This document shows positions 12,184 through 24,900 of a stretch of 64,000 nucleotides of DNA, one piece after another. The translations under genes and the position numbers were made by a program. Source of the stretch: Diphasiastrum complanatum (taxonomy: Eukaryota; Streptophyta; Lycopodiopsida; Lycopodiales; Lycopodiaceae); contig CM055095.1 in NCBI GenBank assembly GCA_029204225.1, positions 15,284,049 to 15,348,048 on the forward strand. Direction: 5' to 3'. Below the pieces are notes generated by a model. That model worked only from the letters and a program-made list of their open reading frames with translations, was not told the DNA's origin and did no database searches. The stretch's first letter is position 1. Every line of letters starts with the position of its first letter.

Positions 12184-13212
12184 TATTGGATTTACTCCTC
12201 CTACTCTCCTAAATCCCAATTTTAATCTGCCTCCATTCATACTGCATATTTTTCTAACGTTGTCACGCAGTCTGCATTTTTTACACGCAAATTCACATAG
12301 ACGAATGAATCGTGACACTGTGTTCTTACACAGGTCATGGTGACAGGCGAAAAAGGGACACTACCTTACTGAATTCCACAGGTGCCCTAACAGATAAGGC
12401 ACCCGGTAAATCTTATCCTAAGGCCATTCGTAAGAATGACGCACTTTTGTGTCATCACCAACATTCACTTTAGTACTGGCTGACGTCGCACCCTTTTCAC
12501 ACTCACCCCATGCAGTTGCGCTAACAGATTGGGCAACGATTGCAGCCACCCACAATCTCCTACAAACAACACATCCACTTTGTACTTTCGCATCTGGAAA
12601 CCTGTAATATTATGTATATATATTGGATACCATCTGCGTATTCTATGATGATGAATTCTAATGAAGCAAGATAAGTCTAGAATAAGTGAAGGAGATTCAT
12701 TCCTCATTACAGACAGATATAAGCTTCGTCCGCTACAGTCTTGTGATCTACCGCATTATTGACTTGTATACTTGATATACTTAATCTGACACAGTTCATT
12801 TGTTCTGCATTTTAGATCTATCAATATTGCTATGCTTATTCTTCATTCTATCTGATCTTTCTTGTTGCCCTTTTCGGTAATAGACGATTAACTTTTAGTC
12901 TTGTCTTTCGCGAATAATTCACGACTAATTATCAGTCGAGCACAGTCTAGCTCTTCGCAAATCATTCACGACAGATAATTTGTCTTGCAATTCGTGACAA
13001 ATTATTCATCTAGCGCTTCATCCATTTAAATGTTTGGCTACGTAATCTAGAATGACTGTGATTTCTATCACTAAAGTTCTGTTCATTTTGATAGGCACAG
13101 TCATGCTTAGGGAGAGAGTCATTTAACTCATTTCGCTGCGCACGAACATTTTTTGTTCGAGTTCGTTTCTCGTTCGTGTTCGTCATTTATTCTTCCTCCC
13201 TCTCTCCCAACA
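12184..13212 (+). repeat. 3' LTR of nested Copia element (1,029 bp)
   Basis: It matches 8099-9151 throughout with scattered substitutions and small deletions. It ends in CCAACA, followed by the target duplication CAAAT. The first bases are TATTGG instead of TGTTGG. Confidence 0.93.
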
Positions 13213-13848
13213 CAAATCATATCTATTGAAGGTTATAAAGATGTTAAGGAGTCGAGGTTTGAGGAGGAGCCTCCTCAACATATGATTTCAAGGAGATCTT
13301 CAAGATGGATGGTCAAGTCTTTATGGCTCATCTTTTATGGTAAAGAGAGACAAGTTTCATGTGGTATTCACTTCAACATATTCTCTCATGCTTCTCTTTC
13401 ATTACTTGATGTACCATCTTGTTTTTATGAGATTTCTACATCTCATAGTTGGAGTGAGGTAATGCTTGTCTTGTATCGTGCCTCTAGTATGGACATATTA
13501 CTTGTCATAATTGGCTTAGATATGTTTCCAAAACATTTTGACAATAAGAGCTTGCGTCATAAAGTGCACGCTCTTGGATTTAGCAAGAGCAAGATTGAGC
13601 TTGTTGCTCAAAATTTGAAAATTCATCTTTTTACATGTTTTGAGGCAATTTGTAAACTTCTCTTGAGATTAAGTGAAGCATCCGAAGAGGACACTTACAT
13701 CCTTGAGAAATTATTTAGCCTAAAAAAGATCAAGATTCTATTTGATTTCAAGATTAGATCCATCATGGATAAAGTTCATAGTATGTGGACTAGTCAAGCC
13801 AAGTCCGTAACTCATTTTCTCAGATTTGTATGTGAAGGAAATAACTAA
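13213..13848 (+). pseudogene. right half of the older Copia relic, running into an unassigned open frame
   Basis: From the target duplication onward the frame continues the older Copia integrase linker (about 35 residues, including EEPPQHMISRRSSRW). After about 13310 the translation stays open to TAA at 13848 for roughly 178 more residues but no longer resembles Copia reverse transcriptase. It includes a leucine-rich, basic segment (13560-13800). I do not recognise this second part; it may be another insertion joined in frame. Confidence 0.5.
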
Positions 13849-13925
13849 TTACTTGGGTTTGTCAAAGGTTGCATAATATTGGAATGCATATCGTATCTTA
13901 TCTTAATTAGCAATTACAGTTTGCT

Positions 13926-15797
13926 AATCAACAATTGCAATGTGCAAATCAACAATTGCTTCATTATATGCAACACACTACTGCTGAAAACAATGCACTC
14001 AAGCATGTTATATCAGAATTGAATGCTACATTCACTAGTCTTCGAGGCTCGAACCAAGATATGTTAGAATCCATGGAAAAGTTGCGATCTGACAGTTTAA
14101 AATCTATTGTTGATATACAGGTTTCAAAAAAAGCAATAAATGAAAAAGAAAAGAAAGAGAGTACCGATGAAGAATATTGAAAACTTATCCACACATAGTG
14201 GCAATCAGAAAAAAAGGATTCGAGCATTTAAGTATGTTTTCTTATAAACTATTTATTTAATTTGTATTTGTCATTTAAGTTTGATTTGCATTTGATAACA
14301 TGCATTATTAATTTATTAAACAATATATGAGCTTTATATGTTTGTTGTAGATCATGTTTGGTGGCAAAGAACTATTTAACGGAGTTCATGCATTGGAGAA
14401 TCTTTAAGTCATGTTTTATCGAGAAAGTCGGCAAAGGCAATGATGAAAAATGCTCGGTTTGAAAAAATGAAAAAAGAAATTGCAAAGGCTGTTTTGAATA
14501 AGGTTCAAACTTACTTGGATGCAAATGTGATACAAGGTGCATGTGATAAATATGGAATTAGCAGAAATGCTTATTCCACTTTTTTTAGAATAGTTAAAAA
14601 AGCCTTTTCTCAAGTGATGGTGAAACAAACTTATCTTCCTCGTCCATATCGGATAAGATTAGCAAGAAATTATTATAATGATGGAATGTTCAAAGAAGTT
14701 GGCCAACCACTTTATATAACTGATTTATACAAATCAGAATGTGGTGAGCTCAATTACAATGATTGCAATAATATTTTTCTTGATATTGAAAATGTTCTAA
14801 AATATATTATTCGATTCTATAAATTAGACGAACATCAAGTAGACGGAAATATTATTATTGTCAAAGGTCAAAAATTGGAACAGGTGTCACTTTGATGAAC
14901 AAAATTTCAGATACCGATGATCAAACGGTTAGTGTTCAATCGAAAAATCACATATGGTGGTTGGCAGCATTCTAGATATACTAAAGAGATATTTAGAAGG
15001 TGAAAAACTTACTGTCGAAAACCATGGAAGTTTTTAAATTCAATGGCAAAACATTGAAATGTATGTATAATGTCTCTCATGACCAAACATCAAAGCATCC
15101 ATGTCTTTATGGCATGAAGGATTGCTACAATATGAATTTGGGACGACCAAACACTGGCCCAACATGAGAAGCAGAAGATTCAAATATGAAAAGTGTGTTG
15201 TCGATTCCATTAAAACATGTTCACATATGCACATTGCATGCTGAGGTTCGCATTATTGAAAATATTATTTATCTACATATTTTCCTATGCATGGAATTCA
15301 AAACCGGAGTCTTTGGCTGAAGCAGCTATCAAGAGGTTGGATAGTTGTTATCAAGAAAGAAAACCTATCATCAGAAGATACGAGGACTTTGCAAAATCAT
15401 TGCACCACATTTGTAAAATCTGTACGATAGTGTTGGGGAGAAGATCACGTTACACATTACATGGTACTGATATATTTCATTATATAATACTTATCTCATT
15501 CATGATTATATTTTTTTCTACTGATGCTACTTGTTTCAACTCTTGTTTGCAGCACATCTTTCTTCATCATGCAACTTATTTTGCAAAGGAATATGGGAGC
15601 TTAAGTATCTAGTCATCACAAGGCATGGAAAAATCACATTGGCAAGCAAGAGGCGCATTTCATAGAGCTACAAATCATGGTGGACATAATTCAAAAAATA
15701 AATATTTAGCACAATTTAAATATCAAGCTAAGAACTCGCCAAACGTTATGATCTTTCATAAAGCATTCAAATTCATCAGAAAAGAGAGATCCTCTTG
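13926..15797 (+). pseudogene. degraded gene of unknown family
   Basis: A succession of plus-strand frames appears to be pieces of one protein. 13935-14180 is a helical, polar segment. 14440-14895 carries a helix-turn-helix-like KYGISRNAYSTFFRIVKKAF, then LPRPYRIRLARNYYND and DEHQVDGNIIIVKGQKLEQVS. After a frame change, 14890-14975 gives LMNKISDTDDQTVSVQS and IWWLAAF. 15030-15160 gives FKFNGKTLKCMYNVSHDQTS and YGMKDCYNMNLG. 15190-15290 gives SIPLKHVHICTLHAEVRIIE. 15625-15797 gives MEKSHWQARGAFHRATNHGG. At least three frameshifts and a stop separate them. The order and retained motifs imply a once-functional gene, perhaps mobile-element encoded, but I cannot name the family. Confidence 0.5.
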
Positions 15798-15811
15798 ATA
15801 CAATGGAAAAC

Positions 15812-15816
<5 letters not shown>

Positions 15817-15859
<43 letters not shown>
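15817..15859. repeat. (TA)n microsatellite
   Basis: An alternating TA run of about 42 bp lies just downstream of the unknown degraded gene. Confidence 0.95.
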
Positions 15860-15860
<1 letters not shown>

Positions 15861-17351
15861 CTATTCTAATTTGAGATGCATGGTATTGTCATGAAGGAAC
15901 AATCTCTTTTTAATGGATCTAAAAACTGTATATTTTTCTTTTTGCTCATGTCTATATATCCCGCATAAAGGGCCATTGAAGATTATCTTTTTGTGGTATC
16001 TTCAGGGACATAACTGAGTATTTTAATAGCTAGATTCCTCTTAACAAAAACAATTTTAAATGTTCCTTTGGCATGATTGTGGTCTCCTAAGCAAACTTAC
16101 AATGCCCTAATTGTTGTTATAATGGTTGGGGCGAATGGACTATAACTCGTATGATATATACAAATTTCGTTATTTACAAAATTCTTAAAATAATGGGCAA
16201 GGGATGTCTCCTTGTGCCTCGCAAAAACCTCCACGTCTTATAGCAAAAGAATCTACTTCAATGGTATTATGTAAAAAAGCGCAATAAGAGATATATTTAG
16301 ATTGAAAGGTTAGAATCACAATAGAACAATAATTAAGGTATAAGGTCATAGAACAATAACTTACAAGATCTTCTTCATCGAAACCGACCATATTTTCTGT
16401 TGTAATGTCGTGGCCACCTCTAGACTCTTCAGTTCTCACTAGTTCATGATGAATCATTGTGGATACCTTTTTCGAAACTCCAAAAATTCTTCTTCACTCG
16501 ACAAGGTTTCAGAATAAGCTTTGTATTTTTCCATCATGGCATCCAATGCCTCCTTGCCAAATTTCCAGTTGTCATCTGTCACAATATTAATCTCGGACTC
16601 AAGATCATCATAATCATAATCAATAATATTAGAAAATTCTAACAATTCTTTGAAAAAAATTAAAAAGATTTCATCTTCTCTCTAATCAAAAACATCTTCA
16701 ATATCATTGAACGATACATAATGATCATTATTTATAACATATACAAAAAGATCCAGTAAATTTTCCTCTCTAAAAGGAGTTTATGAAAATTTACAATCGA
16801 CAAAATTATTGAGCGACAAGTGGTCTACTCATATTCAAATGCCATTTCAACTTCAACTTCAACACCTATATCAACATCATCTTCATTTACATCCATTGGA
16901 GCAGATGAAAAGGATGGTAGATAAATCTAATGAAGAAGAATCGATGGGCTCATCTTCTGGTACTTCAACAGAGATGAAAAAAAATAAATGCCATGCCTTT
17001 TATAAGAAGAACACATTCTCTATTGTGAATACTACAATGAGTAATTTTTTTGAAATTGTCATGTAATTTTGAGTATTTAAGATTGTGCTTTTGTTTGGAA
17101 GACGATTGGAAATGTACAAGATCTAAAAAATGAACAAAACTCCAATTGTCTATATCTATATGAGGGGTTGTAATTACATGACCAAATTTATCAACAAAAT
17201 CAACAAGCTGAAAACGATTCTCATGAACAAACTTATCTATATCGAAGGTGAAAAAAAAAAGGAAAACAAAGTAATCCATTTGTTCGGAGGGAATTTCACT
17301 GCTTGCCAAGAAATCCCTTAGTTTATCCTCCGAAGGTGTCGATGTAGACAT
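15860..17351 (-). other. possible small unrecognised gene remnants, minus strand
   Basis: Two minus-strand pieces have protein-like composition: 17351-17270, starting MSTSTPSEDKLRDFLASSEI, and 16645-16454, an acidic stretch that includes DDNWKFGKEALDAMMEKY and ends before a stop. Between them lie AT-rich stretches with acidic DVNEDDVDIGVEVEVEM coding near 16900. No known domain was recognised and no clear splice pattern was established. They could be exons of one small gene or an accessory frame of the same lost element as the unknown gene on the left. Confidence 0.25.
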
Positions 17352-18962
17352 CGCACTAAATGTAAAGAACGTTAAAAAAAAGAGAGGCCAAGTATCATTT
17401 CAACGCGTGAAGACAAGGGCACAACTAAAACCAAATAAGGAATCACGCGTTGAATCGATGCTTTCCTAATAGTAAAGTTAACAAAAAAAACCAAGTACCG
17501 TTTCAACGCGCGTAGACACGGGCGCAACTAAAAGTGGATTAAAAAATGCACGTTGATTTGCTATTACAAAAAAACATCCTAGTATCGATTAGACATGTGG
17601 ATGATGACGCGTGCATATGTGATATCGGTTCAACGCGCATGGGATGTGCAAGTGAACGTAGGATAGATAACATGCGCGTTGAATTGACCTTTATGGAGGG
17701 GTTTGGGTGATTTTCGAAGTTATGTCTCACCCTTATGGGCTCGATGTAACTTCTCAAATAGCCCGTACCACCAATAAAGGTCATGATAAAGACCATTCCC
17801 CAATATGTAAATAACCTCTTGGCTAATGGTTGAATGATTAAGAGCTCCTTGGGCTCTTTGGAAACCCATCTACATTCCCTTGATGTTCGGAGTGACCTTC
17901 GTTGGCTATTGTATGATACTCGAGTTGGTTGTCTATTGTTGTTGTGTGTGATGTTCTTTGTGAGATTGTGTTCTTCCGTGCAAGGACTTCTAAGAAAAAC
18001 ACTTTGTTCATGTGGGCTGCATTTGAAAAATCCAGCACTTGTGGGTATTGCTCTTTGTGACATCTTAGAACTAGACATGCATGTTGACAAGACACTATAA
18101 ATAGAGATCAATTTTACTATCTAATCTTGCAGTGGCACATTGCAACGCATGACACTTCAAATCATAGACCAAATCTTCAAATGTGTGAACAAATATATGA
18201 ACCTTAAAATGAGCTAGTAAACTTTTGATATTATATTACATAAAGAATCGTGATGGCAGAGCAAATTCCAATGCCACTTTGTTGTCTTCACCGCTTAAAT
18301 CAAAGCGAAAATTTTACAACAAAAAGTCACAATCAACAAATGCTATATGGACAAATGATATATATGCCAGTATAGTAAAAAATTTAGCCTCTATTGGTCC
18401 ACTGGCACTGTTTCACAGATGAAACTTTTTCTGAAATAATCTGCCCTCCGAGCTGGCTGTTTGATGCATGATGCTCTTTGCAAGTTGCCCAGTACATGTT
18501 ACCATTTACAAGATGTATCGCTCATGTTGTGTGCCAGCAGGCTCTCCAGGGTTGCACTTCGACGTGTGTTAAGATGATCAGCGCCAGATCGCAGAGGTCA
18601 ACAATTCGAAGCAAGGGAATTTCTCCCAAAAGCAATTGTGCATCAATTTTTTACAGAGAATGTTGCATGAATAAGAAATCACCTGTGGCGTTGTAAGTAG
18701 TATGCAACCCAGCTAGAAAACCAAGTCAAATGGAAGATCGGTAAGAACAGTCAAAAAATGGCAGCTGCTCAAAGGGGTGTAAGGAGAAGTGATGTAACTA
18801 CCAGGTTCCCCTCCTTTTATACGCTGTTGCATAGTACGTGTGACCTTTTAGAATGAGTGAAGAATGACGGGAATTTCCAAGCATCAATAATCCATTGCTG
18901 CAAAAAAAGCCTGGCTGATAGTCAAAACTTGGCAGTTGAAAATTTACATTCAGTGATCCACC
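17352..18962. other. intergenic stretch downstream of the myosin gene
   Basis: The stretch includes repeated TTTCAACGCG-type motifs between about 17398 and 17640. Long open frames at 17539-18111 (minus) and 17834-18100 (plus) overlap each other and resemble nothing I know. The 3' untranslated region of the myosin gene should lie just below 18963, but no unambiguous poly(A) signal was picked out. Confidence 0.4.
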
Positions 18963-21900
18963 TCACTCATCTTGAGGTTGTAAAAAATGGAATGCAGGGT
19001 TCTCTCGTAGAATCGGAGGTAGGTCGATGTCAGATAACCCAAACTCCTGTACAGATCTTGATATATCATCAACAGAAAACGGAATGCTGCAAAAAACAAT
19101 GAGAGACGTGAGATCCTGAACTGATGCATGAATATAACACAAATATGAAACCATGAAGTGTAAGAAGTATGATGAGCAACAACACACCCAGTACTGACAA
19201 TAAATTTACTAAAATGAATCGAAAGTAGAAATGCTACAAGGCAATTTGCTAGTAAATGGTACGTGGCATAACAAGAATTAAGTCACACCTGGAGTCATCA
19301 TCCAGTAAAAACGAGTTGCTCACAGCATTATTGGAATCCTCTGTCATCAGCACTCTCATATTCGCAATCACCTGGAACGCAGTGTGCAGCAAACCATGTA
19401 TAGTAGACGGAGATAGTGATTCAAAGTACACAAGAAAAAGTAGTTGACACTTTGTAGTCAACACGTACAACTAGCTGGTCACAGGCGGCTTTTCTGTGTG
19501 TTTATCAGTGATGTATGGGCTAAAGCTCACAAACAACACTACATGATGCTAAACAGCAAAAGTTTTAACTAATGAAGGCAATAATGCTCCTTCATTGAAG
19601 TTCTACATCAGATATCCAGCATATATATCTGTATGAAGTTCCCATACACTCTAAAAGAAAAAATTACATCTACAAGACCTACCTCTGAGGACACACTATG
19701 TGTTCCGTACTTGTCATCCCAGTACATTGTGCTGATGCGATACAGCTGCTGTATACTGAGAGCCTATTTAAGATCACATGTAATTTCATACATCATATGC
19801 GTTGATACTATATCCAAGATAGTACCCAAACAGAGTAGCTTATCACAAAGTGCATGTAAAAAACTGGAACAATAGAAATTCCAAGCACATTCAGACCAGC
19901 AATTAATGGCAGTATTTAGCTGGAATGTTGTGACAAAAGCATGAGCAGTAAAAGTCACACTACCAATCACATAATTTGTAAAATTGTAAACAATGCTTAA
20001 ACTACAAGTGAAACAAATCTTACAGGACAAAGATCATGTGTGATCTCATCAAGTGACTTCTTAGGTTTCTGATGTATAACCTGCATCCAAACGGCAAATG
20101 CTTAATAATTTACCTGGGACATGCATGTCCTCAAAATTATCTGTTTGGATGTTTTGACAGAAAACAGTGTAAAATGTGAACTCCTAAAACTTGAAAGTAC
20201 AATCAACATCTTAAAAGCGAGTACTCTATTTGCTTTCAATGAAAGAAACATAAATAATATCAACTCTAGTGCTTATCAGAAGACTTTGAAGCAAACAAAA
20301 CATGTCAACCATCAAGAAGAGAAGTCTTCACAGTTCAAAATCAAAAGTCTCTTTTCCTCTACATGGAGTCTAAAGAGCAACTTTTGGAGCGACAATCGAA
20401 ACCTTTCATTCCCTTTTCTAAAATGAAAAGCACAAATCGTATGACAGATCTACATTAATCAAAACAGATTTTCTCGTGGTATCCAGGTATTTTCCAGAAC
20501 CTGATAAGGCGCATTCAGTATGGACCATGTCATTCTTGTCAGAGCCGGCTTATCTTTTCAAGCAATAAATACTTCCAGCCATACTCCTTCAAAATTTCAT
20601 CATTTCTATGTAGTACCAACTGCGTATGACCACTTATAATCTTTCTAGAGGTAATACACATCAGCATATTAGTTATCCATCCACTTATGGTTATATATGA
20701 AGGCATCACATACTAAGCGCTACCCAGTGTTTCACAATGCACATTGATGCACTCCACTGAACTGCCAAAGGACGATAACGCAAAATAAGTATGTTACAGA
20801 AATGAAGCCATTAAAAAGAAGTGCTGAAAGTAAGGATCATGCTTTCTCAAAATGGTTGGCCAAAGACACCCTTCTAAGCTCGGCAAATGGAACAAGAATG
20901 ACACATGCAAATACGAGCGAGAACGTCATGGATGATCAATACCACAATGTGAGAAATCCCATTGCATGAGTTAAAAAAAATAGGTAGTTGGATACCAACA
21001 TCAAGCTAGCCATGTGGACCAAGAATGCCATACAACAGCATCATTGAGATTTTTGTTACTGAACAATGTCATAAGAATGTTGGAGAAGATATTACAGGAT
21101 CACCAAGAGCGCAAGGAGCTTGGAGAAAGATGAGAAGATCAATAGCTGCAGGATCACCACCAGCAAAGGGAAGAATTGTAGCTAGAAAAAAGAGACTGCT
21201 GCTGTAGCAGATATGAAAACATGGAAAGCTAAGAGAATCATTCAACTATTTGTTAAGAAGGAAAAGGCTTTGCATTCCTTGTAAGAGAGTAATTTTCACC
21301 ATGTTACAGCAGAATCAAATCTGGGACAGCCAATTGCTAGACAATTTTGCCCTCCCTCCCAGCTATTTGCCAAATATAAAGTTTATTGGCCTCTGAGTTA
21401 GTGAGCTAACAAGAAGGTGGCTTTGAAAAACTGCCGATTAAGGTGAGAGAAGACTAGTGTCTCCAAATAGCTCTCAAATGCCTGCTGGATATTTATGATT
21501 TGATTCTTATCAGTAAAACATCTAAGAAATAGGGGAACTCAAAGAAACTACTGTTCCCTGAGCGTGCGTTCAAACTTTGATGGCTGCTGTGTTCTCTGTT
21601 TACATGGGAGCAAACAAAAGCTGCCACGAAGATGAGAATTTGTTTTTGCCTTGAACACACGAGGACAAAAGATGCATGACTGCTAGTAATTCGACTAGTA
21701 AGACGAACAATTTTGTTGACAGTTTCTCACACAATCAATGTTAATCTCATGAAAAAAAGTTCAACTATTTCTTATATAGCTGACATGCATAAAGCCAGCA
21801 GATTAGAACATGGTGAACCTTGCATGCACACATTGCAGTGGTAACAGTTTGTAAATCTGCACTGGGTATAAAAAAAGAGCTTCACTGATTTCTATAAGCA

Positions 21901-24900
21901 GCTACCACTCCACAACAATACCAAACAAAACATTGTAAAAAATAGCTAGCTTACTTTGCTTTCCAGTGAACTTTGTTAATCTTCCTTGTTACCCATTAAA
22001 CTAGTTACCGGACCCATTAAATATTAATGATGATAAGAACCTTAATCTCATATAATCCATCTAGCTAGTTACTGCATCAGAGGATTTGCAACCACGCCAC
22101 AATGTAGTCATTTTATTACGAAGTTGCACTTTTCTAAGTTAGTATTAGGAAAGAATTAGGTGCTAGCAAAATCCAGTAACTTCAATAGAAAATTTGGATC
22201 CATAATTGATATTCCAAGACATTATCTTAAAAGAGAGAATATTACTCACCAGAAAACCAACAGCCTGTCTGATGTACTTCAGCTCATCCCAGGAAGCGCC
22301 TGTATACTGCAATTCCAACTTGATTAGAATGTAACATAAAGATTTTAGCAATTGAAACCTATGTAAATGTAAGTACCTAACTGGAGCTTCTATAAGCACT
22401 TTTAATCACAAACAGACAACCTGAGCCAACCTTTCACCATGTCCATGTGAAAATAAAGTCAAGGTGGCAAGACTCAAAACTTCACAGTATTTACCTCTTC
22501 TGTGGCCTCGTAGATCCAGTGTTCCAATTCAGCAAGTCCAGCTTTGACATACTCGCCATTGCTAAAAGAACAGCACTCCCGGCGAAGCAAAAGGCTAACA
22601 CATACAAGCATACTTTCAATAGAGAGAGAGAGAAAGAAAGAAAAGAAAAGCTTTATTAATGTCTTTTCCATGCCAAAAGGCATATAAGACAAAAAGTACA
22701 TATCAAGTGTGTGGTGCAAATAGGAGCGTGTTAAACATCTCCGATAAATCATAAATGAAGTGTAGCTACTAAAAAACATCATCGAGTAGCTATAAATGAA
22801 GGAAGTGTTGGTAGCCATGTATATGCTCATCATAGAATCAATCAATCAACTCATGCTGCCACTGAAGAAAGATGTGATGGGGACTGTAGCTGGAGGTAAT
22901 GTGTGATGGTGACGTCGTCTAGGAGGTCGTCTGCATGGTGTGTGTCTCCTCATATCAATGATCCTACGAGCAACAGGAATATGGGTGATACGCCGTCTCA
23001 CGTCTCTGTGTCGAGAATCATCCTTGGTCTCCCTATCCTCTGAATCTGGATCATGCTGCTGACCACATTGAAGCAGCACTATGAAGTGATGTGGTCTGAA
23101 TCATGGGGAAAGTGTCTTAGTAAGGAAATAAGGGCCTCTTGGTATTTCTGGATATATGTGTGAGTGAAAGTATATATGGGTGCACAGTCAATGAAAAGAG
23201 CGAGAGGGAGATGGTGAGGGCAATATGGAACCCAGATGGAAAGACATGAAAGAGTGGTCAAAGAGAGTAGTGGGGAGAATCTGGAAGTGTGATATCAATG
23301 GGATAAGGGATGGTGACCCCATGAGGTAGTCGACGACACCGTGTCCGCCACTTTGGGGATGGCATGTGTAGCTATTCGAATCAGGCCAACAAGCTAGGCC
23401 ATTATAAATGGCTAACTCATGGGCTTCACCAAGCTGCAACAGATACTCTCCATATGTAGTGATAGGACCATGTGAATCAGCTGAAAACCTAGTAACTCCC
23501 ATTTGTGCGTATGCGTAACTGATCAGCAGCATCATGAAATTCAACCTGTCTTGTAGCAGTACTGGCATTAAAGTCGCCAGTGAGAAGAACATACCCTCGA
23601 TCAGCAAATCTAATAATATCTGCAGAAAGATCAACGTACAAAGAACCTATGCCCTCCACAAATGAAGAGAATCCGGGGGGAAGTACTAAGTAGCAAGCTG
23701 CAATAAAGAGATCCTTGTCCAAGCCAATATCACGCTCAGAGAGGCGAACCCAAATATAACGTGCATGTTCATCATGCATGATGAACTCCATAACTGGGTG
23801 TAATGTCTCCTGGTATAAACATGCAACTCCACCTGACCCTCTGCTACTCATGGCTCTCATCTTTGTCCTATACACTGAATCCCATCGATATCCGGAAAAT
23901 GTAGGCAATCCTCTGACCTGGCTCTCATGTGTCTCCATATAAAGAATAGAATCTCTCTTCTTGTAATGAAATCAATAAGGTCTCCAGCAGTGCAGGATAA
24001 GTGTATACCATTGCAGTTCCATACTCCAATATGTAACTGGTGTGGAAGGGGCCCCAGGGGCCCCAACTTCCTATTGGCGAGAGCCGCTACGAGTAGTGTC
24101 AAGATAACGAACCTGGCCATCTCAATGGATTGCTCGTCGTCATGATGTTTTAGTAACTAAATAAAAGCCTACCATGGCCAAATGTCATGTTTTAGAATGT
24201 CTAGAGACTAGCACTAGGGTTGTAACAGGAATACTTACATTCCCATAAGACAATTCTATGCCATAACAGATTCAAGGCATCATAAATTTTGGTATTATGA
24301 CACAGAAAGTGACTCGATTTTGTACTTGGACTTCAGAAGGTTCTAAAAAGTCTCCCCCAGATTAGCTGTACGCATCAATTAGCAAACTGCCACTACCCTT
24401 TAAAACATTGAATACAGAGGCAGCTTAGAATGGTCGTATCTATCTCTACCAAAGTCCGAAACTGAAAAAGCTTTGATAATGGACCATGGATCCGGACAAG
24501 GCTACATTTAAATTATAAGATTTCTAGCAGTCATTCTGCAGCTTATGATTCTGATGTCTATGAATGTGTTAACAGGAGATGCTTGGAGGGCCAGCCCACC
24601 AGCATATGTTGGTTGTATGATTTTCTTGTGGGGAATTCTGAATGAACATCATGTTAGTGTCTACTGTTTTTATGTGATACCATCGTTTGCGACGCGTTCA
24701 TAAGATTAATTAAATAAAAAGGAAACATGTTTCTTGCTCCTAAGTGGCTCTATCCTGTAAAAGAAATACAGTCAGGAAGATTACAGTGTCATTCTCCTAA
24801 GAGACGGATACTGTTGTTTGAGACCCGTAAATATAGACATAATGATTCATGTAATGAGTTAGGTTAGAGAAAACTTGTGTGGATCAATTTCATGAAACAA

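Larger units (their letters stand above)
8099..13212 (+). mobile_element. Complete (degenerate) Ty1/Copia LTR retrotransposon nested in an older Copia relic
   Basis: Two LTRs (8099-9151 and 12184-13212) share TGTTGG...CCAACA ends; the 3' copy has TATTGG. A primer-binding site (TGGTATCAGAAC, initiator-Met type) starts at 9152 and a polypurine tract (AAGGGGGGA) lies just before 12184. The element is flanked by a perfect 5-bp direct repeat, CAAAT, at 8094-8098 and 13213-13217. These are direct sequence observations and prove an insertion. The interior encodes gag, zinc knuckle, protease start, integrase C-terminus, reverse transcriptase and RNase H, all broken by stops and frameshifts, with the middle of protease-integrase deleted. 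It cannot move autonomously. Confidence 0.95.

Noticed and set aside
17539-18111. 190-codon minus-strand frame downstream of myosin
   Set aside because: No recognisable domain, and the plus strand is open over the same bases; not enough to call a gene.
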